The notes beneath the pieces are model-generated. The model was not told where the DNA came from and ran no database searches. It saw only the letters and a program-made list of their open reading frames with translations. Positions 16,684 through 27,800 of a DNA stretch of 64,000 bases are shown here, piece after piece; within the stretch, counting starts at the first letter, position 1, and every line of letters starts with the position of its first letter. The DNA is taken from the NCBI GenBank assembly GCA_002439755.1, contig DJPH01000014.1, forward strand, positions 11,337-75,336, written 5' to 3'. A program made the translations under genes and the position numbers. The DNA is from Prevotellaceae bacterium UBA6417. Its GTDB lineage: Bacteria > Bacteroidota > Bacteroidia > Bacteroidales > Bacteroidaceae.

Positions 16684-17748
16684 ATGAATTATATATCACT
16701 GCTCGTTTCCACAAAGCCCGAAGGCTTGTTTCATGAAAGACTGGACGACTTGTTCTTGAGAGTCAAGGCTGAAATGTCAAGGCTTGGCCTGCAGCCTGCC
16801 AATCTTGCCTGGTCGCGCGTATTCCTAAGTGATTCTGCCAATCAGCTGGAGCTTTTGGAAAATCACCCCATATTTGTGTCCTTGCTCTCTCGCACCGCAT
16901 TTTCTTATGTGGAGCAGCCGCCCTTGGACGGCGGCAAGATTCAGCTGCTGCTGAATCTGGTGCCTGAAGGCGTTGTGAGTTCGGGCACGCACGATAAATG
17001 CGTGTTGCAAGTGGGCGGAAAACGGCATTTGTGGCAAAGCATCCGCTTTAAGCCGGCCGAGACAAAGGGAAAGACGGCCTACGAACTGACCCGCGAGGCT
17101 TTCAGACGGCATAAGGAATGGCTGGCCGGGCAGGGACTGGCTCTGAAAGATAATTGTGTGCGCACATGGTTCTTTGTTCGTGACATTGATCATAATTATC
17201 ATGACGTTGTTGTGGCACGCAACGATGTCTTCGACGAAGAAGGCCTGACTTCGGAAACACATTTTATCGCTTCAACAGGAATTGGCGGGTGCAGTGAAAA
17301 CCCCGATGCCTTAGTGAGCGTTGATTTTTGGTCGGTCGATGATGCCGGCATGGTGCAGAAATATCTACAGGCACTCGACTACCTGAATCCCACGCATGAA
17401 TATGGCGTGGCTTTCGAACGGGGCGTGATGCTTTCTCAAGGAAACGCACGCAACATACTGATTTCCGGTACGGCCAGCATTGACAAGCAGGGCAATTGCC
17501 TCTATGTCGGAGATGTATATAAACAAACAGAACGCCTTTTCTTGAATATCGGGAAGCTGCTGGCCGATGGCGGAATGGATTTTTCCAATGTCAGGAATAT
17601 GATTGTGTACCTGCGCGATGTTTCAGATTACAACCTTGTCAAAGAATATCTGGATACCCGCTTTCCCGATTTGCCGAAAGCCATCCTGCTGGCTCCGGTG
17701 TGCCGGCCTCACTGGCTGATAGAAGTGGAGTGCGTGGCGTCCTGTTGA
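16684..17748 (+). CDS. Rid (YjgF/YER057c)-superfamily protein with two Rid-like halves
   Basis: A 354-aa protein. The C-terminal half (about 225-354) is a clear Rid domain: ISGTASID, the helix segment RLFLNIGKLLADGG, IVYLRDVSDY, and the closing CRPHWLIEVECVA. The last contains the Arg that in RidA binds the carboxylate of imine substrates. The N-terminal half has a second, degenerate Rid-like region (about 35-95: a VKAEMSRLGL helix followed by a strand) and an insertion with WFFVRDID. RidA proteins deaminate reactive enamines and imines; two-domain relatives include chorismate-cleaving enzymes, so a metabolic enzyme is also possible. It has its own promoter and a strong terminator. Confidence 0.75.
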   Translation: MNYISLLVSTKPEGLFHERLDDLFLRVKAEMSRLGLQPANLAWSRVFLSDSANQLELLENHPIFVSLLSRTAFSYVEQPPLDGGKIQLLLNLVPEGVVSSGTHDKCVLQVGGKRHLWQSIRFKPAETKGKTAYELTREAFRRHKEWLAGQGLALKDNCVRTWFFVRDIDHNYHDVVVARNDVFDEEGLTSETHFIASTGIGGCSENPDALVSVDFWSVDDAGMVQKYLQALDYLNPTHEYGVAFERGVMLSQGNARNILISGTASIDKQGNCLYVGDVYKQTERLFLNIGKLLADGGMDFSNVRNMIVYLRDVSDYNLVKEYLDTRFPDLPKAILLAPVCRPHWLIEVECVASC

Positions 17749-17767
17749 ACACTGACTTTTCGCTTTT

Positions 17768-17808
17768 AAAACGGCAGGCTTTCTTTTCAAAAGGGAGCCT
17801 GCCGTTTT
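17768..17808 (+). terminator. Strong Rho-independent terminator
   Basis: AAAACGGCAGGCT (17768-17780) pairs perfectly with AGCCTGCCGTTTT (17796-17808), a 13-bp stem with a 15-nt loop and a T-run at its base. Confidence 0.85.
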
Positions 17809-18207
17809 AGCATGCAGACGCTTTCTTTTTGTTGTGGGCGTGAGCCTTTGCGTTAAAGCCGGCAGTTTCTGCTTTTGGGCATTGACGCACGATCAATCGA
17901 AGATATGGAAAGCCTCAGAATTATCGTTCTCGTGCCTTGAGTGAACGAAAATGAGCCTTGTATAGCCTATTTTGTATAGCAGGCTTGAAAATCGGATGTA
18001 TTTTCGAGCTTTTTTTGAGGTGGTATATCCGAAAAAATGTATCTTTGCAAGGAAAAGATTCAATAAACCTGTATTGAGCTTGAAACAATGACCTTGAATA
18101 TTGGCGTAGCAAGTGGAACTTGACGCAATATTGGTTCTTTTTTGCTTCTTGGTTGATTGGGCGATTGAATGTACAACTCGTGATAGGAATTAGATAGTTG
18201 TTTAAAA
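17809..18207. other. Intergenic region and GH2 leader
   Basis: Apart from the promoter box at 18040-18047, no gene or clear structure is seen. The GH2 transcript would carry a leader of about 155 nt (18053-18207), long for this genome and possibly regulatory. Confidence 0.5.
18014..18047 (+). promoter_or_regulatory. -33/-7 promoter of the GH2 gene
   Basis: TTTG (18014-18017) and TATCTTTG (18040-18047), spacer 22 nt. Confidence 0.6.
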
Positions 18208-21200
18208 ATGAGTAGCTTGACAAGAAAACTGAAGCTGTGTGTTGCATGCTTGCTGTTGTCCTCGACAGTGGGCTTTGCGGCTAAAGCAGAGAAAAAAGCG
18301 CCTTGGTGGCAGGACCCCACAGTGAACCGGGTCAATGTCATGACACCGAGAGCTTCTTTTTTTGCCTATGAAACGGATGAACTTGCACGTAAAATGAAAA
18401 AGGAGTCTTCTTCCCGGTTTATGAGCTTGGAAGGAAAGTGGAAATTCAATTGGGTGAAAGACCACGACAAGGCTCCGGCCAATTTCTATGAGACCGGTTA
18501 TGACGACTCGAAATGGGTGGAGTTTCCTGTTCCGGGCCTCTTTGAGATTAACGGATATGGTGACCGCATCTATAAGAACGTAGGTTATGCATGGGCTACT
18601 CAGTTTAAATCCGACCCTCCATATATTGAAGAAAAAAACAACTATACAGGCTCTTACCGGCAGGAATTTGAAGTTCCGGCCAATTGGAAAGGACAGAAGA
18701 TATATCTGCATGTAGGTTCTGCAACGTCAAACTTGAAACTCTGGGTGAACGGAAAGTTCGTGGGCTATAGTGAGGACAGCAAAGTGGAGGCCGAGTTCGA
18801 CTTGACAAAATACCTGGTTCCCGGAAAGAAAAACCTTTTTGCCATGCAGGTGATGCGTTGGTGCGACGGCAGCTATTTGGAAGACCAGGACTTCTGGCGT
18901 TTCACGGGCATCGCGCGCGAAGTGTATTTGTATACAACTCCCAAGGCCCGGATCAGTGATGTGTTTGTTACACCCGACTTGGTCAACAATTACCGGGATG
19001 CGACATTGGACGTGAAGGTATCGGCAGAAAACGCCAATGGCAACAAGGTGAAGCTGGAGTTGAAAGACGATAAGGGTGCGACCGTGGCATCTGCTGAGGA
19101 AAAGGTGGCTGCAGGTAAGGTGCATCATGTGTTTAATTTGGACAATCCCGCAAAATGGTCGGCTGAAACACCTAACCTGTATACCTTATATATAACACTC
19201 ACTGATGGCAAGTCGGTAAAATCCGTCATTCCGCAACGTGTGGGCTTCCGTAAGGTGGAGGTGAAAAACAGCCAGCTGCTTGTCAACGGGCAACCTGTGC
19301 TGATAAAGGGTGCCAACCGTCACGAGCTGGATCCTGATGGAGGCTATGTTATCTCTATGGAACGCATGATACAGGATGTTCAGGTGATGAAACGCATGAA
19401 TATCAATGCTGTGCGTACATGCCATTATCCGGATGATCCCCGTTGGTATGATCTTTGCGATGAATATGGCCTCTATATGGTGGCAGAAACAAATATTGAA
19501 AGCCACGGAATGGGCTATGCCGATAAGACCTTGGCAAAAAATATGTTGTGGGGTCAAGCTCATGTTGAGCGCCAAGACCATAATATATTTGTTAACAAGA
19601 ATCATCCCGCAGTTATTATATGGAGCTTGGGAAATGAGGCCGGTATGGGGATAAACTTTGAGAAAGCCTATAAGCATGTCAAGGCTTTCGATCCATCGCG
19701 CCCCGTTCAATATGAACGGGCTTGTTTCCCTGACAATCACTACGAAAACAAGGGCGGCTTTAAAATGGCCTATACGGATATTTATTGTCCTATGTATGAA
19801 AGTCCGTCTTCTGACGAAGCTTATCTGAAAGCAAAATTGCCCCAGCCATTGATCCAGTGCGAATATGCACATGCAATGGGCAATAGCGTGGGCAATTTCA
19901 AGGAATACTGGGAGTTGGTGCGCAAGTATCCTAACTACCAGGGAGGTTTCATTTGGGATTTTGTTGATCAGGGGCTGCGTGATTACAATAAGGATGGAAA
20001 GGAAATATTCACCTATGGAGGTGACTATGGTCGTTATCCGGCTTCTGACAATAACTTCAATTGCAATGGTTTGATAGCTCCGGATCGCACGCTGCACCCT
20101 CATGCATACGAAGTGACATACTATTATCAAAATGTGTGGACTTCTCCTGTGGATTTGAAAGCTGGGAAGGTAAAAGTCTATAATGAAAATTTCTTCCGTG
20201 CTTTGGACTATGTAACACTGGAATGGGAACTCCTTGCAAACGGAGAGCAGGTTGCCAAGGGACAGACGGATGTAAATGTCCCGGCACAAAAAACGGTAGA
20301 ATATACTTTGCCGGGCTATTCGATACCTTCGAATGCCGCTGGCAAAGAGCTTTTGTTGAATGTTTCTTACATTCTAAAAAGTGATGAACCGTTGATGAAA
20401 AAAGGAGAAACGATTGCTTACCAGCAATTTCCGGTTACAGGATATCAATTCCCGACTCTGCCCGGCGTGTTGGCAGCGCAAAATGGTCAGGCTGTGGAAA
20501 AGCAGGAGCAACTGGCTTGCGTAATATTGAATGCCGGAAAGCTTACCGTATATTTCAACAAGTCTACCGGATGGATTGACTATTTGGACGTAGATGGCAG
20601 GCCGATGCTTGAAAAGGGCTATTCAGTGAAACCCGAGTTTTGGCGTGCTCCGACAGACAATGATATGGGAGCTGAATTGCACCGTAAGTGGGTGGCATGG
20701 AAGGAGCCGCAAATGGAGCTGAAATCGTTTAAGTGTGAGCAAAGTGGCAATAATTATGTCGTGACTGCCGACTACAAACTCCCATCCGTGGCATCGCAAT
20801 TACTGATGACTTATACTGTTACGCCGAACGGAGAAATAATTGTCAACGAAAAAATGCAGGTCGACCACAACGCTAAGGATAAGCCGGAGTTGTTCCGTTA
20901 TGGCATGCAGCTGGTAATGCCGGAGGCTTATACAGACATTGCATACTATGGTCGTGGCCCGATCGAGAACTATTGCGATCGTAATAATAATACATTGCTC
21001 GGCATCTATAATGACAAGGTTGCTAATCAATACGCTAAAGACTACATACGTCCGCAAGAGAGTGGTAACAAAACTGACATCAGATGGTGGAAGGTCATGA
21101 ACGTGAGCAAGAAAGGCTTGGAATTCTATGGAGTTAAACCTATCGAATGTTCAACGCTGAATTACCTCGCATCTGATTTGGATGATGGTTGGGAGAAGCA

Positions 21201-21372
21201 TCAGCGTCATTCAGGCGACTTGATGCCAAGACCTTTTTCGGTAGTGCATATTTCCGACCGTCAAATGGGTGTCGGTGGTATTCATAGCTGGGGAACGTTG
21301 CCGTTGCCTCAGTATAGGATTCCTTATGCGGATCAAGACTTCACATTTGTGATACGTCCCTTATCGCAATAA
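18208..21372 (+). CDS. Secreted GH2 beta-galactosidase (LacZ-like)
   Basis: A 1054-aa glycoside hydrolase family 2 enzyme predicted to release beta-linked galactose from glycans in the periplasm or at the surface. A signal peptide (hydrophobic core LCVACLLLSSTVGFA) precedes the sugar-binding jelly roll (about 70-235), an Ig-like domain, the TIM barrel (about 335-640), a second Ig-like domain and the large C-terminal beta-sandwich (about 770-1050) found in LacZ. Glu477 in WSLGNEAG is the acid/base and Glu552 in IQCEYAHAMGN is the nucleophile, both intact. NRHELDPDGG and RTCHYPDDPRWYDLCDEYG are further LacZ signatures. Length matches LacZ-type enzymes with an export signal. It lies 500 nt before the FAS1-SusC-SusD locus on the same strand. 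Confidence 0.93.
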   Translation: MSSLTRKLKLCVACLLLSSTVGFAAKAEKKAPWWQDPTVNRVNVMTPRASFFAYETDELARKMKKESSSRFMSLEGKWKFNWVKDHDKAPANFYETGYDDSKWVEFPVPGLFEINGYGDRIYKNVGYAWATQFKSDPPYIEEKNNYTGSYRQEFEVPANWKGQKIYLHVGSATSNLKLWVNGKFVGYSEDSKVEAEFDLTKYLVPGKKNLFAMQVMRWCDGSYLEDQDFWRFTGIAREVYLYTTPKARISDVFVTPDLVNNYRDATLDVKVSAENANGNKVKLELKDDKGATVASAEEKVAAGKVHHVFNLDNPAKWSAETPNLYTLYITLTDGKSVKSVIPQRVGFRKVEVKNSQLLVNGQPVLIKGANRHELDPDGGYVISMERMIQDVQVMKRMNINAVRTCHYPDDPRWYDLCDEYGLYMVAETNIESHGMGYADKTLAKNMLWGQAHVERQDHNIFVNKNHPAVIIWSLGNEAGMGINFEKAYKHVKAFDPSRPVQYERACFPDNHYENKGGFKMAYTDIYCPMYESPSSDEAYLKAKLPQPLIQCEYAHAMGNSVGNFKEYWELVRKYPNYQGGFIWDFVDQGLRDYNKDGKEIFTYGGDYGRYPASDNNFNCNGLIAPDRTLHPHAYEVTYYYQNVWTSPVDLKAGKVKVYNENFFRALDYVTLEWELLANGEQVAKGQTDVNVPAQKTVEYTLPGYSIPSNAAGKELLLNVSYILKSDEPLMKKGETIAYQQFPVTGYQFPTLPGVLAAQNGQAVEKQEQLACVILNAGKLTVYFNKSTGWIDYLDVDGRPMLEKGYSVKPEFWRAPTDNDMGAELHRKWVAWKEPQMELKSFKCEQSGNNYVVTADYKLPSVASQLLMTYTVTPNGEIIVNEKMQVDHNAKDKPELFRYGMQLVMPEAYTDIAYYGRGPIENYCDRNNNTLLGIYNDKVANQYAKDYIRPQESGNKTDIRWWKVMNVSKKGLEFYGVKPIECSTLNYLASDLDDGWEKHQRHSGDLMPRPFSVVHISDRQMGVGGIHSWGTLPLPQYRIPYADQDFTFVIRPLSQ

Positions 21373-21801
21373 CAGGAAGGAGTCTGTTATAGACTCCTCT
21401 GCTTGCGTTGGGAAATGGCTCTTTTGAATTGCTGAGAAGCCGTAGTTCTTGATAAAAATATAAGAGAAATGATTCCGATGGCATTCTCAGAGCCTGAAAA
21501 CGTTAGCAAAACGGTGTTAAGTCCTTGTGTAAGAGCAAAGAGAAGCGCGAATAATTGTGTGAGAATTTTTGAAGGAAATGTCTCTTTGACGGCAAATCGG
21601 ATTCCATGCTGAATATTTCAGCGCAAGGTGAACAATAAAGATGTAATATGTTTGATAAACAATAGTAGATTTGAAGGATATATATAAATGATAAATAAGC
21701 GAGGAAACAAGCAGTCTTTTCTAAGGCAACAGATGTTCATAATAAAAGTTAATCAACTGCACTTTCTCTTTGCAAGGCGCGGTAGAGAGAGGAAGAATCG
21801 C
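21373..21801. other. Long intergenic region before the FAS1-SusCD locus
   Basis: About 430 nt without a credible gene. A stem-loop, AGGAGTCT / AGACTCCT with a GTTAT loop, lies at 21378-21398 just after the GH2 stop but lacks a T-run. The rest is AT-rich and may hold regulatory sites for the locus. No palindromic-array unit is seen here. Confidence 0.45.
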
Positions 21802-21809
21802 TAATTTTG
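21802..21809 (+). promoter_or_regulatory. -7 promoter box before the FAS1-SusCD locus
   Basis: TAATTTTG, 65 nt before the first FAS1 gene. A TTTG at 21769-21772 is 29 nt upstream, further than usual, so the match is moderate. Confidence 0.45.
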
Positions 21810-21873
21810 TGTCAAACAGAGAAGACTCAATCAAGAAGAAATTAAATTAGAAATCATATAAAACTAAAATTTA

Positions 21874-24828
21874 ATGTGTATGAAAGACCGTTTATTCAGA
21901 ATGCGCAGGCAGCTCACAGGGGCTTTTGCACTGCTGTTGATTGGCGGGTTGATGTACTCTTGTTCAGATGATTACGACTTACCGGATAAGACTCCCGGTT
22001 GGTTGGGATCGAGTATCTATGCATACTTGAAGGATAAAGGGAACTACACCAATACTGTCAAGTTAATTGAGGATTTGGATTATACGGAGGTTTTAGCAAA
22101 GACTGGTAGTAAGACGTTGTTCGTCGCTGACGATGACGCCTATGCCCGTTTCTTTCAAAGCAATCCGTGGGGCGTCCGAAGCTACGAAGAATTGACACAA
22201 TCGCAAAAACGATTGCTGTTGAATTCCTCTATGTTCGACAATGCTTATTTGTTGGAAATGATGCCGAACCTGTCTTCTTCTTCCATGGGTTCAGATGGAA
22301 CATATCTTGACAGAAACCGTTGCTTGCGTCAGCCTACTTCTGTCGCTGTCAGCGATTATATAGGATTCGTTAAGTGGGATAGCTTGTATAATGGTCAGAC
22401 GGTCCTTCCTAAGACTGAAAATCTGGGTCGTAATAATGCCGGTGGCAGAGCTGATAAGGATTATTGGGCACGTTTTCGTGAACAATCTAAAGGCGGAATC
22501 TACATGGTATCCGATGGTACGGCTCCTTTGATGGTGCATTGGATTGCAGGACAGTTGGGTGAACAAAAAATCACTAATGATGACTTTGCAAAAATAGTAG
22601 GAAAAGAACGCCAGCCGAATGATGCTTATGTATTTGGCAGCAAGGTGATTGAACAGGATATAACTTGCCAGAATGGCTATATTGATGTCTTGGACAATGT
22701 GTTCATTACGCCTGAAAATATGGCTGAGATGATTCGTACAAACGGCAGAACTACATTGTTCAGCCACATGTTGGATCGTTTCAGTGCTCCTTATTATAAC
22801 GGTTCATTGACAAGACAATACCAGCAATTGAATCCGGCTGTAGACTCTGTATTTGAAAAACGTTACCTTTCGGCACGTTCGCAGGGTGGAAGCGCATTGG
22901 AGAGAGACCCGAGCAACAACAGAGTTTCTTATTATTTGACTTACGACCCGGGGTGGACTACTTATTATAACGCCAGCCATGGTGTACAAGTGGATATGGG
23001 AGCCATGTTCGTTCCTTCAGATGATGCTATCCGTAAGTACTTCTTAGACGGAGGTGGCGGTCAGTTCTTGATGGACGCATATGCGACAGAAAAGCCCGTA
23101 ACTGCAGAAAACCTGATGTTCAATTTGGATCAGGTGCCATTGGAAGTTATTCAGGCATTGATTAATAACTTGATGAAGGCCTCCTTTATTGAGACGGTGC
23201 CAAGCAAGTATCTGACCATCATGAATGATGCACGTGACCCGATGTTCTCAAATGCTGCTACAGTAGAAGAATATAAAGCGAAGATTGACACTTGCTTGAT
23301 TGCAAACAATGGTGTCGTTTATGTGATGAACGAAGTTTATACACCCGCAAAATATGCTTCTGTATCTGCACCTGCATTGGTTGGTGACAGCTTGCGAATC
23401 TTCAACTGGGCAATTACTGCGGATGATAAGTATATTACCAATCCTAATTCGGCTCCGTTGAACTCGTTTATTTCTACTTATTTGTTGGCGATGAGTACGA
23501 ACTTCAGTTTCTTCATTCCGACGGATAATGCTTTGCAGACTTATTATGACCCTGTGTACATGTCGCATACTCAGCCTTATGTGCTGGCATTCAGATATGA
23601 CTCGCGAAGTACATCTAATCCTGTTACTGCAAGAGCTAAGAAGTATGATCCTCTGACCGGAGAAATTGATTCGGTATATGCATCTGTCACCATATCGTCT
23701 ACGATAGTAAATAACCGTTTGAAAGATATGCTGGATGCTCATATCATTGTCGACTCGACTGCTGCCAAGTTGGGTGTTTATGATGGTAATGAATATTATA
23801 TCTCCAAAGGCGGGGCACCGGTTAAAGTGTCACGTCCCAACGATGGTATAAATGGTATGACAGTATATGGTGGTTGGCAATTGAATCATCCCGGACAAGA
23901 ATGTCATGTTAAGGAAATCTTTGATAAGTCTGAGAAAACCAACGGTTACGGTAATGGTATGACTTATGTTATTGATCGTCCTATACAGTCGACGGTTAAG
24001 TCTGTATATTCAATTATGAATGATGATGAAAACGAGGACTCTCCTTACCGCGAGTTCTTTGAACTATGCAATGTTGATGCGGATGTGATTGATAATTCCG
24101 GATTCTTGGATGAGTATACTAATATTAAGGAGAAAGATAATGCACGTAACCGTTATATGGTCTTTGTTAGTGGTAAGTGCATGGATCAGAATGTCCGTTT
24201 CTTCAATACCTATCGTTATACAGTGTATATTCCTACAAATGAAAGCGTACGTGAGGCAATAAATAACGGTTTGCCTACCTGGACAAAGATTTCGGAATAT
24301 ATTGCTGGCAAACAGGAAGTCCTAAAAGCTCATGAAAATGAGTGGTCTGATGAAGAAGTTGCCGCATTTACTGATGACTACAAGCAGAAAGCTCAGGCAA
24401 TGGTAACTTGTCTCTTGAATTTTGTGAAGTATCATTTCCAGGATAACTCAGTATTTGTAGACAATAATCCTATTGAAACTACTGCTTATGAAACGGCTTG
24501 TATCAATAATGTGACTAACCGTTATATTACATTGGAAGTGTCTTCTGCCAATGGCAAATCGCTCGATGTAAAAGACAAGGATGGCAATACTCGACATGTC
24601 ATTACTGAAGAAGGGCAGGAGCGCAACTACAATATGTTGACGAGAGATATGGAATTTGATGCTGCCAAAGATAATTCGAAGACCATTTCCACGTCGTCTT
24701 TTGCAGTATTGCACCGTATTGATGGCGTTTTGAATTTCATGGAACTTAATGGCAGTCGCTATGATACGGAATGGCAGGATGCAGCCGGTGCCAAGAAATT
24801 TGTAGCTAAGTATCGTATTAGAAAATAA
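21874..24828 (+). CDS. Surface lipoprotein with four fasciclin (FAS1) domains
   Basis: A 984-aa predicted lipoprotein: signal peptide, lipobox MYSC (Cys30), then SDDYD, which resembles the acidic Bacteroidetes surface-export signal. Four FAS1 domains can be read from their first conserved box (TLFVADDDAY near 81, MFVPSDDAI near 377, FFIPTDNAL near 546, VYIPTNESV near 784) and their closing box (IDVLDNVF, VYVMNEVYTP, TYVIDRP, LHRIDGVLNF). FAS1 domains mediate adhesion and protein or glycan binding. The protein is Tyr/Asn-rich and has no catalytic motif. It lies 11 nt upstream of susC, so it is likely the surface accessory subunit of that SusC/SusD pair, in the place where SusE/SusF-type proteins serve other loci (inference). 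Start at 21874 or 21880. Confidence 0.85.
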   Translation: MCMKDRLFRMRRQLTGAFALLLIGGLMYSCSDDYDLPDKTPGWLGSSIYAYLKDKGNYTNTVKLIEDLDYTEVLAKTGSKTLFVADDDAYARFFQSNPWGVRSYEELTQSQKRLLLNSSMFDNAYLLEMMPNLSSSSMGSDGTYLDRNRCLRQPTSVAVSDYIGFVKWDSLYNGQTVLPKTENLGRNNAGGRADKDYWARFREQSKGGIYMVSDGTAPLMVHWIAGQLGEQKITNDDFAKIVGKERQPNDAYVFGSKVIEQDITCQNGYIDVLDNVFITPENMAEMIRTNGRTTLFSHMLDRFSAPYYNGSLTRQYQQLNPAVDSVFEKRYLSARSQGGSALERDPSNNRVSYYLTYDPGWTTYYNASHGVQVDMGAMFVPSDDAIRKYFLDGGGGQFLMDAYATEKPVTAENLMFNLDQVPLEVIQALINNLMKASFIETVPSKYLTIMNDARDPMFSNAATVEEYKAKIDTCLIANNGVVYVMNEVYTPAKYASVSAPALVGDSLRIFNWAITADDKYITNPNSAPLNSFISTYLLAMSTNFSFFIPTDNALQTYYDPVYMSHTQPYVLAFRYDSRSTSNPVTARAKKYDPLTGEIDSVYASVTISSTIVNNRLKDMLDAHIIVDSTAAKLGVYDGNEYYISKGGAPVKVSRPNDGINGMTVYGGWQLNHPGQECHVKEIFDKSEKTNGYGNGMTYVIDRPIQSTVKSVYSIMNDDENEDSPYREFFELCNVDADVIDNSGFLDEYTNIKEKDNARNRYMVFVSGKCMDQNVRFFNTYRYTVYIPTNESVREAINNGLPTWTKISEYIAGKQEVLKAHENEWSDEEVAAFTDDYKQKAQAMVTCLLNFVKYHFQDNSVFVDNNPIETTAYETACINNVTNRYITLEVSSANGKSLDVKDKDGNTRHVITEEGQERNYNMLTRDMEFDAAKDNSKTISTSSFAVLHRIDGVLNFMELNGSRYDTEWQDAAGAKKFVAKYRIRK

Positions 24829-24839
24829 AATAACGTACT

Positions 24840-27800
24840 ATGAATAAGATAAAGTATCTTCTGTTGCTTATGCTATGTTGCAGCTTTACTGTGACATATG
24901 CACAGAAAAGAATTTCGGGCCGGGTTTGGAACCCACAAGACGGTCCGGCAATGATGGCAAACGTAGTTGAAGTCGATGCCAATAATCGTATCCAGTCAGC
25001 TACTCAGACCGATATGAATGGTAACTTTACAATGATTATTAAGAATCCTAACAACATTCTGAAAGTTAATTATATTGGTTATCGTCCATGGCAAAGTAAG
25101 ATTGGTTCAACAACCATGTTCAAGATTCAATTGGAGAAGAACACACGAAACTTGAAGGACGTCAAAATCCGGGCGGCCAAGAGAGTGAAGAGCAATGGTC
25201 TTTCTATCCCGCAGCGTGAGGTTTCAGTTGCATCTCAAACCTTGGATATGGACGAAATGAAGGGACTTTCGTTTGAATCTGCCGACCAGGCACTTCAAGG
25301 TCAAATTGCAGGTCTTGATATTGTGGCCAATTCCGGTAACTTGGGCTCAGGTATGAGTATGCGTCTTCGTGGTGTGACTACCATTAGTGGAAACCAAGAG
25401 CCGTTGATTGTTGTAGATAATCACATTTTGGAAAACTATTCTTCGACAGATGTCGATCTTCAAGATATGGACAATACAGAGCAGTTCGCAAATCTGTTGA
25501 ATGTAAATGTTGAGGATATCAAGAGCATCGAAGTAAAGAAAGATGCCGGTGCCTGTGCCATGTGGGGTGCAAGAGGTGCAAACGGTGTTATTGAGATTAC
25601 AACACGTCGTGGTGTGAAGGGCAAAACCCGCGTATCCGGCAACTACTATTTCACAGGCAGCTGGCAACCGGCCGGTATGAAAATGTTGAATGGAGACGGT
25701 TATACCATGATGTTGAAAGAAGCCTACTTCAATCCTCGTCAGAGTGACCTTACATCTAATATGGTTGAGCTTTCTTATAAGCGTGATAGAACTGCTTATT
25801 ATGGAAACTACAACAAAAATACAGATTGGATTGATGAAGTAACACAGTTTGGCCAATCACATAAGTATTATGTAAGTATCACCGGTGGTGGTGAGCAGGC
25901 TCGCTTCCGTGTGTCCGGCGGTTATGACCATGAAACAGGTACTATCATCAAGCAGATGTTGGATCGTTTCAGCACTCGTATGACTTTGGATTATGATGTG
26001 TCTGACCGTATAAAGTTTAGCTCCAATTTCTCTTTGACTTATACCAAGAATAACCAAAATTATACGGATATATTGAAGAGAGCATATCAGGCGATGCCTA
26101 ATATGAGTGTGACACGATGGGCTTACGATACTTCCACTGATTCTTATTATGATACCGGCGAATATTTTAAGATGTTCCCGCGTTATGGTGTTGCCGGTAT
26201 GGTGCCTGATGGATACACTTCATATTATTTGAATGACATGATAGGTAATGGCAACCCTGTTGCGATAGCAAATTTGTCATGGAAGAAGCTGAGCAGTTAT
26301 ACTATCAGTCCTCAATTCGAGCTTGAATATAAACTTTTGGGTAAAACTGCCGAAAAGACACAGCTGAACTACCGTGGTGAGGTTTACATGAATGCAACAT
26401 CAAATGTAACTGATGCATACTATCCCGGCGCTTTGTCTACAGGTTCATGGTCAGATGATATTAATTTGAGTGCCAAAACAACGAACCGCGGCTTGACATT
26501 TACTACGACACATTACCTGACGTTTATACCAAAACTTCCTGAAGATCATTCTGTTCAGGCAATGGTGCGTGGTGAAATGTCAACCTATAATGGCAATGAG
26601 CAAAAGATAAGTTCTCGTGGTTTGGTTGGTGGCATTACTGACCCGACTGTGAATGCTTACTTGACCGGTGCAAGTACAAGTACGTCAAAATCTCACAGTT
26701 TGAACTTCTATGCTACGGTGCACTATGCCTATAAGTCTAAATATGTGCTTGATGCTGCAGTCAGAGCAGACGGAAGCACAATGTTCGGTAAGGAAAAACG
26801 CTGGGGTTATTTCCCGAGTATTTCTGGACGTTGGAATATAAGCGATGAATTGTTCTTCCGTCCGTTGAAGGGTGTTATCAATATGTTCTCATTTGCTCCC
26901 GGATGGGGTATCAACGGTAATTTGCCTAATCCGAATGTTGCAAAAACGACGACAATTCAATTCAATGAGTACAATAATAAAGGAACATATGGTTACAATG
27001 GTACCTATATGTCTGCTATTGCTCCGGCAAACCTTCGTTTGACAACCTTGCAGTGGGAAAAGACTCAATCTTGGAACTTAGGCTTCAACTTGAATTTCTG
27101 GGAAGATTTGTTGTGCTTCAATTTAAACTTGTATAGAAAGAATACCTCTGAACTTCTTCAGGCCAATGTGAAAATACCTTCGTCTGTAGGTTATTCTAAA
27201 TTGGACTGGGCAAACGTCGGACGTCTTAAGAATACAGGTTGGGAGTTGAATGCTTCTACAAAAGATATCTTTAAGATTGGCAAGTTCTCTATGAAAGTGA
27301 AGTTCAATGCGTCTCAAAACCGTAACCGTATTATGGAAATGGATGCGAGTGTATTGTCAACTATAAATGGAGATTTCAACTATCAGAATGAAAACTATCT
27401 GAGCCGTGTTCAAATAGGAAATGCATTGTATTCGATTTACGGTTTCCGCTACAAGGGTGTTTATCGCTATAATTACGATCATTCAGGCTATTTTGCAGAT
27501 GAATCAAAGAATGCTTTGTATGGTGAGAACACTGCTGCCGCAGCTGCTGCCCGTGGTGAGAATGCAACCTGCCCGATTGCGCGCGATGCCAATGGCAATA
27601 TTATATTCGATGCTGACGGTAATCCGCTGCGCATGTATTATAATTATGGTAATACAAACTATCAGTTTGCCGGTGGTGATGCCATCTACGAGGATATTAA
27701 CCACGACGGTCAAATCAATGAACTTGATATCGTTTACTTGGGTAACTCGAATCCTTCTTTCAATGGTGGTTTCGGCTTCGATTTCAAGTATGGTCGTTGG

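Noticed and set aside
19186..20289. Long open frame antisense to the GH2 gene (367 codons)
   Set aside because: No recognisable domain, and the + strand codes for an intact LacZ-type enzyme with both catalytic Glu residues; the antisense frame is a codon-bias by-product.
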